A stretch of 64,000 nt of DNA. It comes from Enterobacter sp. BIGb0383. Lineage in GTDB: Bacteria > Pseudomonadota > Gammaproteobacteria > Enterobacterales > Enterobacteriaceae. Position 1 is the stretch's first letter, and every line of letters begins with the position of its first letter. Location of the stretch: positions 372,001-436,000 of the forward strand of contig NZ_RJKQ01000003.1 in assembly GCF_003751845.1 (NCBI RefSeq), written 5' to 3'. A program made the position numbers and the translations under genes. Positions 47,692 to 56,267 of this stretch are shown here, in pieces. The notes under the pieces were generated by a model. The model ran no database searches and was not told the origin of the DNA. It saw only the letters and a program-made list of their open reading frames with translations.

Positions 47692-49793
47692 TGGCCGTGT
47701 TACCTCCGCTGCGTGACGACTTACACCTCTCTCCGGCTGCGGCTGCGCGGGACGGTTCCCCCCAGTGGACGCTGGCGGATACCCTTTCCGGCCGCTACTT
47801 TAAACTGAACAGCACGGCCATCCGCCTGCTGCGACACTGGGCGCTGGGCGAACCGGAGCGGGTGATGGCGGCGGCCAACAGAGAGCCGGGCATCCCTCTC
47901 GGGAATGATGACCTGGAGCAGTTTCTGCGTTTTCTGCGCGCCCACGATTTGATCGCCGGCAGTGACAGAGAGCAGCGGGCGAGCTATGCCGTTAAAGCGA
48001 CAGGCCGCCGTCAAAGCGTGTTCAAACGCGTATTGCATCAGTACCTGTTTTTTCGCATTCCGCTGTGGCGCCCCGATCCTTTTCTGAACCGAACCTGGCC
48101 CTGGCTGGCGCGCCATGGCATCACGCTGCTGCGGGTGGTTTTCCCTCTGCTCCTCCTGGCGGGGGTCTTTCTGGTCAGTCGCGACTGGCCGCGTTATCGC
48201 AGCTCATTTCCGCATCTCTTCAGCATTGAGGGGATGCTGGCATTTGGCTGCGCCCTGATCTTTGCCAAATTTATTCACGAGCTGGGCCACGCGTATATGG
48301 CGAAGAAGGCCGGCTGCCGGGTGCAGAGTATGGGCGTGGCGTTTATCGTCATGTTCCCGATGCTCTATACCGACGTCAGCGATGCCTGGCGGGTGAGCGA
48401 TCACCGCGCGCGCGTGTTAATCGGCGCGGGGGGAATACTGGCAGAAATGCTGCTGGCGACGCTGGCGCTGCTGGCCTGGTCGCTGTTGCCGGAAGGGCCG
48501 CTGCATTCGGCGGCGTTTCTGCTTTCCAGCGCCACCTGGATAACGACCGTGATCGTCAACGTTAACCCGCTGATGCGCTTTGATGGCTACTTTATGCTGA
48601 GCGACGCCTGGCGTATCGATAACCTGCAGGGACGCGCCTGGGCTCTGTGCCGCTGGCATCTGCGGGAAAAATTATTCGGTTATGGTGAGGCGCCACCTGA
48701 GCGCTGGTCTCCTCCCATGACCAAAAGGCTGCTGCTGTGGGGATATGCCTCCTGGCTGTGGCGCTTCTTCCTGTTCTTCGGGATTGCCCTGGCGGTCTAT
48801 CACCTCTTTTTCAAAGTCCTGGGTCTCTTCCTGATGATGGTCGAGGTGGGCTGGTTTATCGTGCTGCCGATTGTTCAGGAGTGCACAAAGTGGTGGCAGC
48901 AGCGCGGGCGTTCGCAGCCGCGTGCCGTCTGGCGTACCGGGCTGGGCTTAATCTTGCTGCTGCTGGTGCTGTTTTTCCCCTGGCGCAGCCAGGTCGAAAT
49001 ACCGGCGGTCCTGGAAGCATCTCGCGTCAGTACGCTCTATGCGCCCGTTGCGGCACAGGTCAGGCAGGTCCAGGTGAAGGATGGGCAGCGGGTTGAGGCG
49101 GGCGAGGTGCTGCTGACCCTGACGTCTGCCGATCTCGATTTCCGGCTGGCGATTATTCGCCAGCGTACCGGGATCCTGCAGTTACAAATGCGGCGTCAGG
49201 CGGCGAACCGCGATACGGCCGGCGATGCCCTGATTCTGGAGCAGGAGCTGGCCGCGGCGCTGGCACAGTATCGCGGCCTGAAAGCTCAGCAGGAGCGGCT
49301 GCAGATCCGGGCGGTGCAGTCGGGCGTGGTCAGGGATATGGCCGTCGATTTAACGCCGGGGCGCTGGCTGGATGCTGACCTGCCTCTGCTGCGCGTGGTC
49401 AGTCAGGACGGCGGTCGCCTGCGCGGCTATCTGCGTGAGGACCAGCTCAATCGCCTCTCAGCCGGAGCATCGGGCCAGTTTATTGCCGACGATCCGGCAC
49501 GTGCTGCGGTGCCGGTGAAACTGAAAGAGATTGATCCGACGGGCATTACCTTTATCGAACATACCCTGCTGGCCTCTGAATACGGCGGGCCCATCGCGGT
49601 CAGACGAGACGAGCAAAAACAGCTGCGTCCGGTTCAGGGCTGGTACGGCGTCAGCCTGGATGTTGCTGCCGACTTAACGCTGCCCGCACAGCCGCTGCGT
49701 GGCGTGGTAACGATAGACGGGGAGGCGGAATCGCTGTTTACGGGAGTCTGGCGCCGAATTGCCGCGCTCGGGGTCAGGGAGAGTGGTTTTTAG
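47691..49793 (+). CDS. PqqD-like / M50 metalloprotease / HlyD-like membrane protein
   Basis: The 700 residues contain an N-terminal PqqD-like winged-helix region (about 25-90; WTLADTLSGRYFKLNSTAIRLL). Next comes a multi-helix M50 (site-2 protease) core with zinc motif HELGH at 196-200 and the second motif NPLMRFDGY at 292-300. After another three helices, a periplasmic HlyD-like part begins with a lipoyl-type motif (VSTLYAPVAAQVRQVQVKDGQRVEAGEVLLTL) and coiled-coil hairpin. All expected M50 catalytic residues are visible. It takes the place where a type I system would have its ABC transporter. The likely job is to recognise, release or cleave the giant adhesin during export. Confidence 0.85.
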   Translation: MAVLPPLRDDLHLSPAAAARDGSPQWTLADTLSGRYFKLNSTAIRLLRHWALGEPERVMAAANREPGIPLGNDDLEQFLRFLRAHDLIAGSDREQRASYAVKATGRRQSVFKRVLHQYLFFRIPLWRPDPFLNRTWPWLARHGITLLRVVFPLLLLAGVFLVSRDWPRYRSSFPHLFSIEGMLAFGCALIFAKFIHELGHAYMAKKAGCRVQSMGVAFIVMFPMLYTDVSDAWRVSDHRARVLIGAGGILAEMLLATLALLAWSLLPEGPLHSAAFLLSSATWITTVIVNVNPLMRFDGYFMLSDAWRIDNLQGRAWALCRWHLREKLFGYGEAPPERWSPPMTKRLLLWGYASWLWRFFLFFGIALAVYHLFFKVLGLFLMMVEVGWFIVLPIVQECTKWWQQRGRSQPRAVWRTGLGLILLLLVLFFPWRSQVEIPAVLEASRVSTLYAPVAAQVRQVQVKDGQRVEAGEVLLTLTSADLDFRLAIIRQRTGILQLQMRRQAANRDTAGDALILEQELAAALAQYRGLKAQQERLQIRAVQSGVVRDMAVDLTPGRWLDADLPLLRVVSQDGGRLRGYLREDQLNRLSAGASGQFIADDPARAAVPVKLKEIDPTGITFIEHTLLASEYGGPIAVRRDEQKQLRPVQGWYGVSLDVAADLTLPAQPLRGVVTIDGEAESLFTGVWRRIAALGVRESGF

Positions 49794-50119
49794 CGTCAGC
49801 CAGGCCCGCTATCATGCCTGAAATAACCGTTATGGATGGCATTTTTATATTTAAATTGCCTTTAGTCATTATTAAATAAGGCTGCGGGATTACTTTATAT
49901 ATCCTGTATCTTGTTTTTAATCTCTTTGTTTTTTCAGTTAATTTTATTTGTTTCGACGTCTGTTGACGAACCGGGGGTTGAATCTATACCTTAATCATCA
50001 GACTTATTTATCGATGCTTAACGTCACCAGTATTGCGTCACGACTCTTTTATTCATATCGGATTTACAGGTGACAGGGGAAACCCTGTCGCATTTATCAG
50101 TGGGATAAGGAAGATTCAT
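49794..50119 (+). promoter_or_regulatory. AT-rich leader with a possible promoter for the tail-collar gene
   Basis: About 326 T-rich bases hold no ORF. TTGACG at 49963-49968 and TATACC at 49985-49990, 16 bases apart, form a plausible sigma-70 promoter giving a leader of about 120 bases. AAGGAAG precedes ATG 50120. The downstream gene may therefore be transcribed separately from the secretion genes. Confidence 0.4.
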
Positions 50120-50836
50120 ATGAAACGTAGTCTGAAGACATATCTCTGCATGGCAGCAACAGGGCTTTCTCTGTTCTCTGTTTCCCAGGTGGCGCAGGCG
50201 ACCTGTTCCAGCGAGGCCTATATCGGCTCGGTTTGTTTTACCGCCGCAAGCTATTGTCCGAACGATTATCTGGAGGCTCAGGGACAGATATTGCCCGTCA
50301 GTCAATATCAGGCGTTATTCAGCGTTGTCGGTGGCGTTTACGGCGGCGATTCGCGAACGACGTTTGGCATACCGGATCTGCGGGGCAGAAGCCCCGTTGG
50401 GCTAGGGCTGGGAACAGGCCTGACCCAAACGGTCACGCCGGGTGAAAAACGCGGAACGGAAACGAATGCCCTGACGCTGGCTCAGATGCCGAACCATAGC
50501 CACGCCGCAGCCTTTACGCCCGCCGGTACCACTCCTGGAACGCCCACCGTCGTTAAAGCCGTCGCCAAAGACGGGGTTTCCGCGACGCCCAGTGCCGCCA
50601 ACAACCAGCTTTCAACGGCGACCGGACCCGCAGCCAAAATTTATGGACCCGCAGCCGGAGCAACTGATACGCAGGTTGACCTGGCGGGCGTAAGCGGTGG
50701 CGGCGTGGGGGGCATTAGCGGTGGTACGGTGACGATTGCCGCCGCCGGCGGCTCGCAGCCGTTTGCTATTATTCCACCGCAGGTGGCGTTGAGGGCCTGT
50801 ATCGCGGTAAACGGTTATTACCCACCTCGCCCATAG
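50120..50836 (+). CDS. Secreted phage-tail-collar-domain protein
   Basis: ATG 50120 gives 238 residues with a clear Sec signal peptide ending VAQAT. The mature protein has the Tail Collar fold motif of microcystin-dependent-protein-like families (YIGSVCFTAASYCPNDYLEAQGQ, SVVGGVYGGDSRTTFGIPDLRGRSP, and a Gly/Ala/Thr-rich middle, ending IIPPQVALRACIAVNGYYP). Four Cys may form disulphides. No other phage genes are near. Its place after the LEPR adhesin module suggests an exported partner or a surface protein. Confidence 0.82.
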   Translation: MKRSLKTYLCMAATGLSLFSVSQVAQATCSSEAYIGSVCFTAASYCPNDYLEAQGQILPVSQYQALFSVVGGVYGGDSRTTFGIPDLRGRSPVGLGLGTGLTQTVTPGEKRGTETNALTLAQMPNHSHAAAFTPAGTTPGTPTVVKAVAKDGVSATPSAANNQLSTATGPAAKIYGPAAGATDTQVDLAGVSGGGVGGISGGTVTIAAAGGSQPFAIIPPQVALRACIAVNGYYPPRP

Positions 50837-50859
50837 CGGTCGGCTGCAACAGCAAACAG

Positions 50860-50886
50860 ATAGCCCTGTCCCTCAGACGGGGCTAT
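50860..50886. terminator. Possible shared terminator between convergent genes
   Basis: ATAGCCC and GGGCTAT arms flank a 13-base loop between the tail-collar gene and the convergent fimbrial adhesin gene. No good T-run is present, so the call is weak. Confidence 0.35.
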
Positions 50887-50893
50887 TGCCCCC

Positions 50894-51910
50894 TTACTGA
50901 TAGGAAAATGTAATGCTCGCCAGGGCGTTGGCGGTTCCTGCGCCGATCCTGTCGGTACGGATATAACGCGCCTGGAACGGGAGCGACAGCGTCTGCGCCG
51001 AGGTCGTGGTCTGGATAAAAAATTGATTGAGGGTGCCGTCGGCGGAGCTGTCCGGTCCCATCATCAGCGGGCCGGTGCCGTTGTAAAAGAACTGCACGCC
51101 GACGCCGGAAGCGGTGGAATCTCCCGTTAAGGTCACCGTGGAGGTGGTATTTGACGGCGTCGTCTGGTCGGTCATCACCGCATTAACGGCCACCTGCGCA
51201 TCGCAGGTCAGGCTGATATTGAAGGTGCCCGACGGCGACGTGCTCCCCACAGAGGGTAATGTGTGAATATCGAGGCTGCCCAGATCGACGCTGGCGCTCT
51301 GGCTTCCCACCGTACAGCCGCTGGCGGTGACCGTAATCATGGTGGAGTCAATAATGACCTCGGCAGTATTGCTGCCGTAGTCGTTTTCGACCGTCAGGAG
51401 TACTGCGTTAAGTGTTCCCGTGTTATACATGCCCGATTTCAGCGCGGTACCGGTCTTTATAAACGTCACCTTGGCCGACCAGCCTAAATCCGTCGCGTAC
51501 CCGCTGGTACCCTCCGCAGGATAACTTTGCGTAATGCCGGTTTGCAGCGGCATATAGGTTGAGCCGTTATAATCTTTCAGGCCGATAATATAGCCCACGC
51601 CGGGGACGTTGGTTTCAAAAACGGTATAGTTCACGCCGTCCACGGTTACCGTCATGCCGCTGGGCCTGGCGTCGCTGCCCGGCTGCAGCGTTCCCTTCCG
51701 GCAGGCGGCCATGATTAGACCGCACCAGAACACCCGGTTAACGCTGGCCGTGGCGCTCCAGGTGGAACCGATAATGGTCCCCGGTGTAACCGAGTCCGCC
51801 GGGCCGCTGTAGGTCAGCGGCTGCGGGGAGATCGTAATATTGGATACCCAGTCCACGGCGGTCGCGTGGGTGGAGAGAAGTAACCCGGCGATAAACAGGA
51901 ACAAGCGCAT
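50894..51910 (-). CDS. Fimbrial tip protein / probable adhesin (second operon)
   Basis: ATG 51910 (GGAG 8 bases upstream) gives 338 residues: signal peptide ending THATA, a unique N-terminal region of about 190 residues with two Cys close together (FWCGLIMAACRKG), then a pilin domain (VTASGCTVGSQSASVDLGSLD, NISLTCDAQVAVNA) ending ASITFSYQ. The two-domain layout and last place in the operon mark it as the tip adhesin. The binding domain resembles no named adhesin I recognise. Confidence 0.82.
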   Translation of the reverse strand: MRLFLFIAGLLLSTHATAVDWVSNITISPQPLTYSGPADSVTPGTIIGSTWSATASVNRVFWCGLIMAACRKGTLQPGSDARPSGMTVTVDGVNYTVFETNVPGVGYIIGLKDYNGSTYMPLQTGITQSYPAEGTSGYATDLGWSAKVTFIKTGTALKSGMYNTGTLNAVLLTVENDYGSNTAEVIIDSTMITVTASGCTVGSQSASVDLGSLDIHTLPSVGSTSPSGTFNISLTCDAQVAVNAVMTDQTTPSNTTSTVTLTGDSTASGVGVQFFYNGTGPLMMGPDSSADGTLNQFFIQTTTSAQTLSLPFQARYIRTDRIGAGTANALASITFSYQ

Positions 51911-52407
51911 TATTGATACTCCATCGTCCATATCGCCACCGCCGATACGCTACCCGGGGTGACGGGGTCGCCGTTGGCGACCAGCTGTGCATAGAAGGTC
52001 ATTTCGACGCTCTCCTCTCCTGCCGTGCCGTAGGCCGTGGTCATGGTGTCCACGGGGATCATCGCGCCGTTTTTATCGAGAATATTTACCGCCACGCCGG
52101 TTGCGCCGCCGCTCGCTATCTTAAGTCTCTGCTTACCGTCAGCCGAGCCGCGAAAGCGGATTTTCACACCGGCGAACTCGGTTCCGCAGTCTTCAAGCTT
52201 GAGCGTGAAAGGCGTTGTGATGTTGCTTACTGACGTTTCGCCGCTGAATTGCTTTGTGCCGATGGCCCCGAGCTGAACCGTTTGCTGTTCTGAATCGGTC
52301 GAAAGCACGCAGGTGCTGCCCGTCAGCCTGCCGGTGACGGAAACCAGCACGTCGTAACTCCATGCTGGCAGGCTGAGAGCGGCGAAAAGCAGGGCCACGC
52401 GTATCAT
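51910..52407 (-). CDS. Minor fimbrial subunit (second operon)
   Basis: ATG 52407 overlaps the usher stop by one base (TAATG) and its own stop meets the adhesin start, giving 165 residues. It has a short signal peptide ending AWSYD, Cys at GSTCVLS and LEDCGTE, and a C-terminal strand AIWTMEYQ. This is a FimF/FimG-like minor pilin by layout. Confidence 0.85.
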   Translation of the reverse strand: MIRVALLFAALSLPAWSYDVLVSVTGRLTGSTCVLSTDSEQQTVQLGAIGTKQFSGETSVSNITTPFTLKLEDCGTEFAGVKIRFRGSADGKQRLKIASGGATGVAVNILDKNGAMIPVDTMTTAYGTAGEESVEMTFYAQLVANGDPVTPGSVSAVAIWTMEYQ

Positions 52408-54935
52408 TACTGGCACAGGACCTCCTGTGAATAAAGGCCCGTACGGGGGTTAAAGCTGGCCGTATCCAGCTGATAGCGGATGGTACAGTTTTTCTCGCTG
52501 CCGCTTCCCCACGTCGCCATAAGCTGGCCCTGAAGAGGAAGCCCGGAGACGTAAAGACTGCCGCCATCGCCCACAATGCTGCTGGCCTGGTCATCGGAAA
52601 GCGAGACCAGAGTGCCGAAGGGCAGCACGTCCGTGCGACGGCGCACGATGAACATCGCTTTCGCCCCCTGACGCGCGCTGAGGGTGGCGCGCACCAGGGC
52701 GCCGTCGGTCGGCGTTTTGTTGACGGTGGTGTTATCCAGTTCCACATCATTTCCGGCGGTAGTGACATCCAGCGCGACCTGGTTGACGCGATAGGGCGTG
52801 GCATAGGGGATCACCGCGTAGCCGCGACCGTCGGTTTTAATACCTTTATGGTTAAGGACCGCCACGTTACTGGCGCCCGGGGCTTTGACCAGAATATTGG
52901 TATTCCCCAGCGGGGGGCTCAGCGTCAGACCGTCTTCATGCAGCACCGCGCCACCGCTCATGCCGTAGCTAACGTTGCGGGAATCTTCCGCATAGCCGTA
53001 GCTAAGGTGGTAATTGCCCCACGGGCCGCCGTACTGCAGTACGGCATCGCCACCGTAGTGTTGCCGCGCGCTGTAGCGCTGGTTGACGCCGTAAAACAGA
53101 TTCTCCTCGCCGGGCATGTAGCCGCTCACGCCTGCGCTGTGGGTGGTTCCCGTTCTGTCAGAGTGGGTGGTGGTAAAGCGCGTGCGCGTGGCAAGCGCTG
53201 GCCTGCCAAACGGTACCGAAATCGACATCGCCAGAAGATTATCTTTCCGGTCATCGTACAGATTGTTGCTGCGCTGGAGGCTCAGGCTAAGAGAGACGTT
53301 GCGAAAAGTGGTGTTCCACGCGAACTGCAGGCTCTGGGTTTTTTGGGGCGTGTTCCAGTAGGTTTGCTGATTCCATGAAAGTGACAATGAGCCATATTCG
53401 CCCATCGGCTGGGACAGCAGCAGCTGGTTCTTTGCTTTGCGCGCCATATGCAGGTTATAGACGTTTTCGTAGGTGGTCGTCAGCGTGCCATCGTCCCCGA
53501 TGACGTGTTGAGCCGTGCCGCCCGACATGCCTTTATAGGTCGTGTCGCTGAGGGTGTAGAACCCCTGTGTGGAATAGCGCAATGAGAAGAAATTAAAGCG
53601 TGTACCAATATCATTCAGCAGCTTGCTGTAGCGCAGGCGTACCGAATCGCCGGTATACGACTTATCATCTGCCAGCCGACTGCGCGCGTGGGTCACATCG
53701 AGGGAATACGCGCCAAAGCGTCCCAGATTTTGCCCCACGCCAAGGGCCAGCCCGCTGTAGCGGGATGAAAACTGTGCCCCGCCATAAAAAGTGAGGCCGT
53801 ACTTCCAGCCGAAAAACAGCTCGCCCTGCGCGAATGAAGGCGAATCCTGATGGCCGGTGGGGCGATATTGACCGGCCCCGAGCGCGTATTTTATCTGCCC
53901 GGGACGCACCAGGTTCGGCACGCTGGCAAAGGGCACCGTGTACTGGGTCTGGCTGCCGTCGTTTTCCTGAATGGTGACTGACAGATCGCCGCCCGATGAG
54001 GTGGGGTAGAGATCTTTCAGCACAAATTCCCCCGCCGCCACGCTGGTCTGATAAATAACATTGCCGTTTTGCCGTACGGTCACGGTGGCGTTACTGCGTG
54101 CGATACCGCGGACTTCCGGCGCGTAGCCACTCAGGCTGGCAGGCAGCATATTGTCATCGGTTCTCAGGGCGATACCGCGCAAGCCGACGGAATCAAAAAC
54201 CTGCGAGGAGGTGTAGGTCTCTCCGGCTAACGCCTGGGCACGCAGCGCGGGAATATCCCGCTGCAGCCAGGTTTGCACGTGAGTGAGTTCATGCGTGTTT
54301 TTGGTCCAGGTGGTGAAATCACGCAGCCGCCATGCGCCCAGGTTTATCCCGCTGTTGAGGCTGACAAACAGCTGCTGTTCACGCGTGCGCGTTTCGCCAC
54401 GGTATTCGTTACTGGAACCGTTGATGACATAGTTCAGCCAGGCGGAGCTAATGCCGTACTCCCAGCTGTCCGGGTTGACGTAGCCGCGGGGCAGGTTGTG
54501 CATATAGTGTTGCGGTACGCTGAGATTGAGAGTCAGCGTGTTCTGCTCAAAATCAAAGTGGCTGCCGGGAAATGCATCACTCAAAAAAAGGCATGGCCGG
54601 GCTGGCGGCAGCGTTTGACCTTTGGCCTGAGTGGCATTGATCCCCAGGGCGCTAATCTGTGAGGCGGTGAAGCAGGGCGCGGTATCACCTTTTGTCTTCT
54701 GTGCATCCACGCTGAACGTCACATTCCCGGTGAACGCCCAGTTGCTGTTGATATAGACGTTGATGTTGTACTCACCGGGCGGCAGGGTGCTTCCCGCATT
54801 AACCCAGGAGAGATCGGCAACGCTGGCGTTTTCCCCGTTGAGAAACGCGGGATTGAACTGCAAATCGCTCTCAGCGGCAGCGGTGTGTTGCAGGGCATGG
54901 CAGATCGCCAGCACACACACGATTTTTACTTTCAC
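52407..54935 (-). CDS. Fimbrial outer-membrane usher (FimD-like, second operon)
   Basis: I choose GTG 54935, 14 bases after the chaperone stop with AAGG upstream, giving 842 residues. The upstream ATG at 54989 overlaps the chaperone and lacks a signal-like start. A signal peptide ends HTAAA. The mature start is SDLQFNPAFLNGENASVADLSW, then YNINVYINSNW, INLGAWRLRDF and the LRGIALRTDDNMLPASLSGYAPEVRGIA-type block, all of the FimD/gamma class. It is clearly a different lineage from the PapC-like usher at 22387. Confidence 0.94.
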   Translation of the reverse strand: MKVKIVCVLAICHALQHTAAAESDLQFNPAFLNGENASVADLSWVNAGSTLPPGEYNINVYINSNWAFTGNVTFSVDAQKTKGDTAPCFTASQISALGINATQAKGQTLPPARPCLFLSDAFPGSHFDFEQNTLTLNLSVPQHYMHNLPRGYVNPDSWEYGISSAWLNYVINGSSNEYRGETRTREQQLFVSLNSGINLGAWRLRDFTTWTKNTHELTHVQTWLQRDIPALRAQALAGETYTSSQVFDSVGLRGIALRTDDNMLPASLSGYAPEVRGIARSNATVTVRQNGNVIYQTSVAAGEFVLKDLYPTSSGGDLSVTIQENDGSQTQYTVPFASVPNLVRPGQIKYALGAGQYRPTGHQDSPSFAQGELFFGWKYGLTFYGGAQFSSRYSGLALGVGQNLGRFGAYSLDVTHARSRLADDKSYTGDSVRLRYSKLLNDIGTRFNFFSLRYSTQGFYTLSDTTYKGMSGGTAQHVIGDDGTLTTTYENVYNLHMARKAKNQLLLSQPMGEYGSLSLSWNQQTYWNTPQKTQSLQFAWNTTFRNVSLSLSLQRSNNLYDDRKDNLLAMSISVPFGRPALATRTRFTTTHSDRTGTTHSAGVSGYMPGEENLFYGVNQRYSARQHYGGDAVLQYGGPWGNYHLSYGYAEDSRNVSYGMSGGAVLHEDGLTLSPPLGNTNILVKAPGASNVAVLNHKGIKTDGRGYAVIPYATPYRVNQVALDVTTAGNDVELDNTTVNKTPTDGALVRATLSARQGAKAMFIVRRRTDVLPFGTLVSLSDDQASSIVGDGGSLYVSGLPLQGQLMATWGSGSEKNCTIRYQLDTASFNPRTGLYSQEVLCQ

Positions 54936-54949
54936 GCGTCGAGGCCTTT

Positions 54950-55630
54950 TTAGTTCCGGGCCAGCACGATGCTGGTGGTGGATGTCCACGCGCCATAGTC
55001 ATTGATGGTTTGATAGCTAAGGTTGCTGACCTGGCTGAATGATTCCGATAGCGTGACGGAGCTCTTCGGGGGGATCATGACCGGCTCAACGGGTTTGCCA
55101 TCAATTTTGACGTTGACCGTGGTGAGGTAGTAGGGCGTCGGATTCGCGAGCGTGACCTTGCCTTCGTGAGTTTTCCCGGTGATTTTTTTCCATGCCTCGC
55201 CGACATCGTCCCCGATGCCTTCCGGGCGATAGAAGACTTTAATGCGGTTGGCCGAGGCGAACTGCAGGGAATTACCGGATGCATTTAGCTTTTGCTGAGG
55301 TATAGCTTTTACCGTCATCCAGTACAGCGTTTCCCGGTCCTGAGGCAGAGATTTACCGTTAAACATGACTTTCACCACGCTTTCGCTCGACGGTTTTAAA
55401 ACATACAGCGGAGGCGTAATCACAAAATCGTTCGAACCTTTACCATCCGCATTTTCTATCCAGGACTGGATCAGGAACGCGGCGTCGGAATGGGTGTTTC
55501 TGACCTGCAGCATCGACTGGGTGGTGTCACCCGTGTAGATCAGTCGTGTTGCGCCCAGTCCCACGCCACCCGCGTATGCCACCGGGGAGCACAGGGAGAC
55601 AGCAAGGCAAATCCATGTTATTGCGCGCAT
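54950..55630 (-). CDS. Periplasmic fimbrial chaperone (second operon)
   Basis: ATG 55630 after AGGAAAAG gives 226 residues. A signal peptide ends PVAYA, followed by GVGLGATRLIYTGDTTQSMLQV, LPQDRETLYWMTVKAIPQ (chaperone signature) and NRIKVFYRPEGI with the anchor Lys/Arg region. It belongs to the PapD/FimC superfamily and serves the usher downstream. Confidence 0.93.
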   Translation of the reverse strand: MRAITWICLAVSLCSPVAYAGGVGLGATRLIYTGDTTQSMLQVRNTHSDAAFLIQSWIENADGKGSNDFVITPPLYVLKPSSESVVKVMFNGKSLPQDRETLYWMTVKAIPQQKLNASGNSLQFASANRIKVFYRPEGIGDDVGEAWKKITGKTHEGKVTLANPTPYYLTTVNVKIDGKPVEPVMIPPKSSVTLSESFSQVSNLSYQTINDYGAWTSTTSIVLARN

Positions 55631-55654
55631 CTTTCTTTTCCTGACGGCTGATCC

Positions 55655-55680
55655 AGGCCCGGCCAGGGTTGGCCGGGCCT
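55655..55680 (-). other. Stem-loop after the second major pilin gene
   Basis: A perfect 10-base GC-rich stem (AGGCCCGGCC and its complement, 6-base loop) lies between the pilin and chaperone genes, without a T-run. It occupies the same place as the hairpin at 22321 and should limit read-through or protect pilin mRNA. Confidence 0.65.
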
Positions 55681-55685
55681 GATAA

Positions 55686-56267
55686 TTACGAATAGGTAAC
55701 GGTATAGGTGGCAACGGCGCTGGCATCACCGGCGGTGGCACCGCCCTGCTCAGAGTAGTATTTGGCGCTGAAATTCAGGGTGTTACTGCCACTGCGTAAC
55801 GCAACGGCGGCGGCGGATTCGTTCAGTTTCACCAGGGTGCCCTGCTCGTCATAGAAACGAATGGCGACATTCTGTGCAGACGCCGTTCCGCCGTTGGAGC
55901 CGACGGCGAGGGTGTCTGGATCGCTGCCCGGCGTGCCGGAGAAGGTCACGGCAACGGTTGTCGCGGCAATCGGGTTGGTCGGGGTAGAGCCGGAGGTATC
56001 TGCAATTTCGCAGTCCTCAAGTACGATGGAGAACGCCTTTGCCGTGCTGGACTCGCTGCCCGCAGTGGCAAGCGAAGCGGTGCGCACCTGGCCCATATCA
56101 ACTTCGATATTGGCGCTGCTGGCGCTGATGGCACAGGCCGATGTCACAATGCTGCCGTTAAAATTAATCGTGCCGCCGCTGATCTCTGCCGCCAGGGCTG
56201 AACCTGCAGGCAGCAGCGCCGCAATACCTAACGCCAGGAGCATCTTATTATTAATTCGAGCTTTCAT
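55686..56267 (-). CDS. Major fimbrial subunit (second operon, FimA-like)
   Basis: The 193 residues have a signal peptide ending GSALA, then AEISGGTINFNGSIVTSACAIS, IVLEDCEIADTSG and the terminal strand VATYTVTYS. This is a FimA-type pilin with its Cys pair. GGAATTAAGAGA lies before the start. First in the operon, it is the likely shaft subunit. Confidence 0.92.
   Translation of the reverse strand: MKARINNKMLLALGIAALLPAGSALAAEISGGTINFNGSIVTSACAISASSANIEVDMGQVRTASLATAGSESSTAKAFSIVLEDCEIADTSGSTPTNPIAATTVAVTFSGTPGSDPDTLAVGSNGGTASAQNVAIRFYDEQGTLVKLNESAAAVALRSGSNTLNFSAKYYSEQGGATAGDASAVATYTVTYS

Noticed and set aside
37448..50900. Search for an ABC transporter ATPase belonging to the secretion genes
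   Set aside because: No Walker A with LSGGQ-type signature occurs in any frame of the region. The M50 protein occupies the place expected for one.
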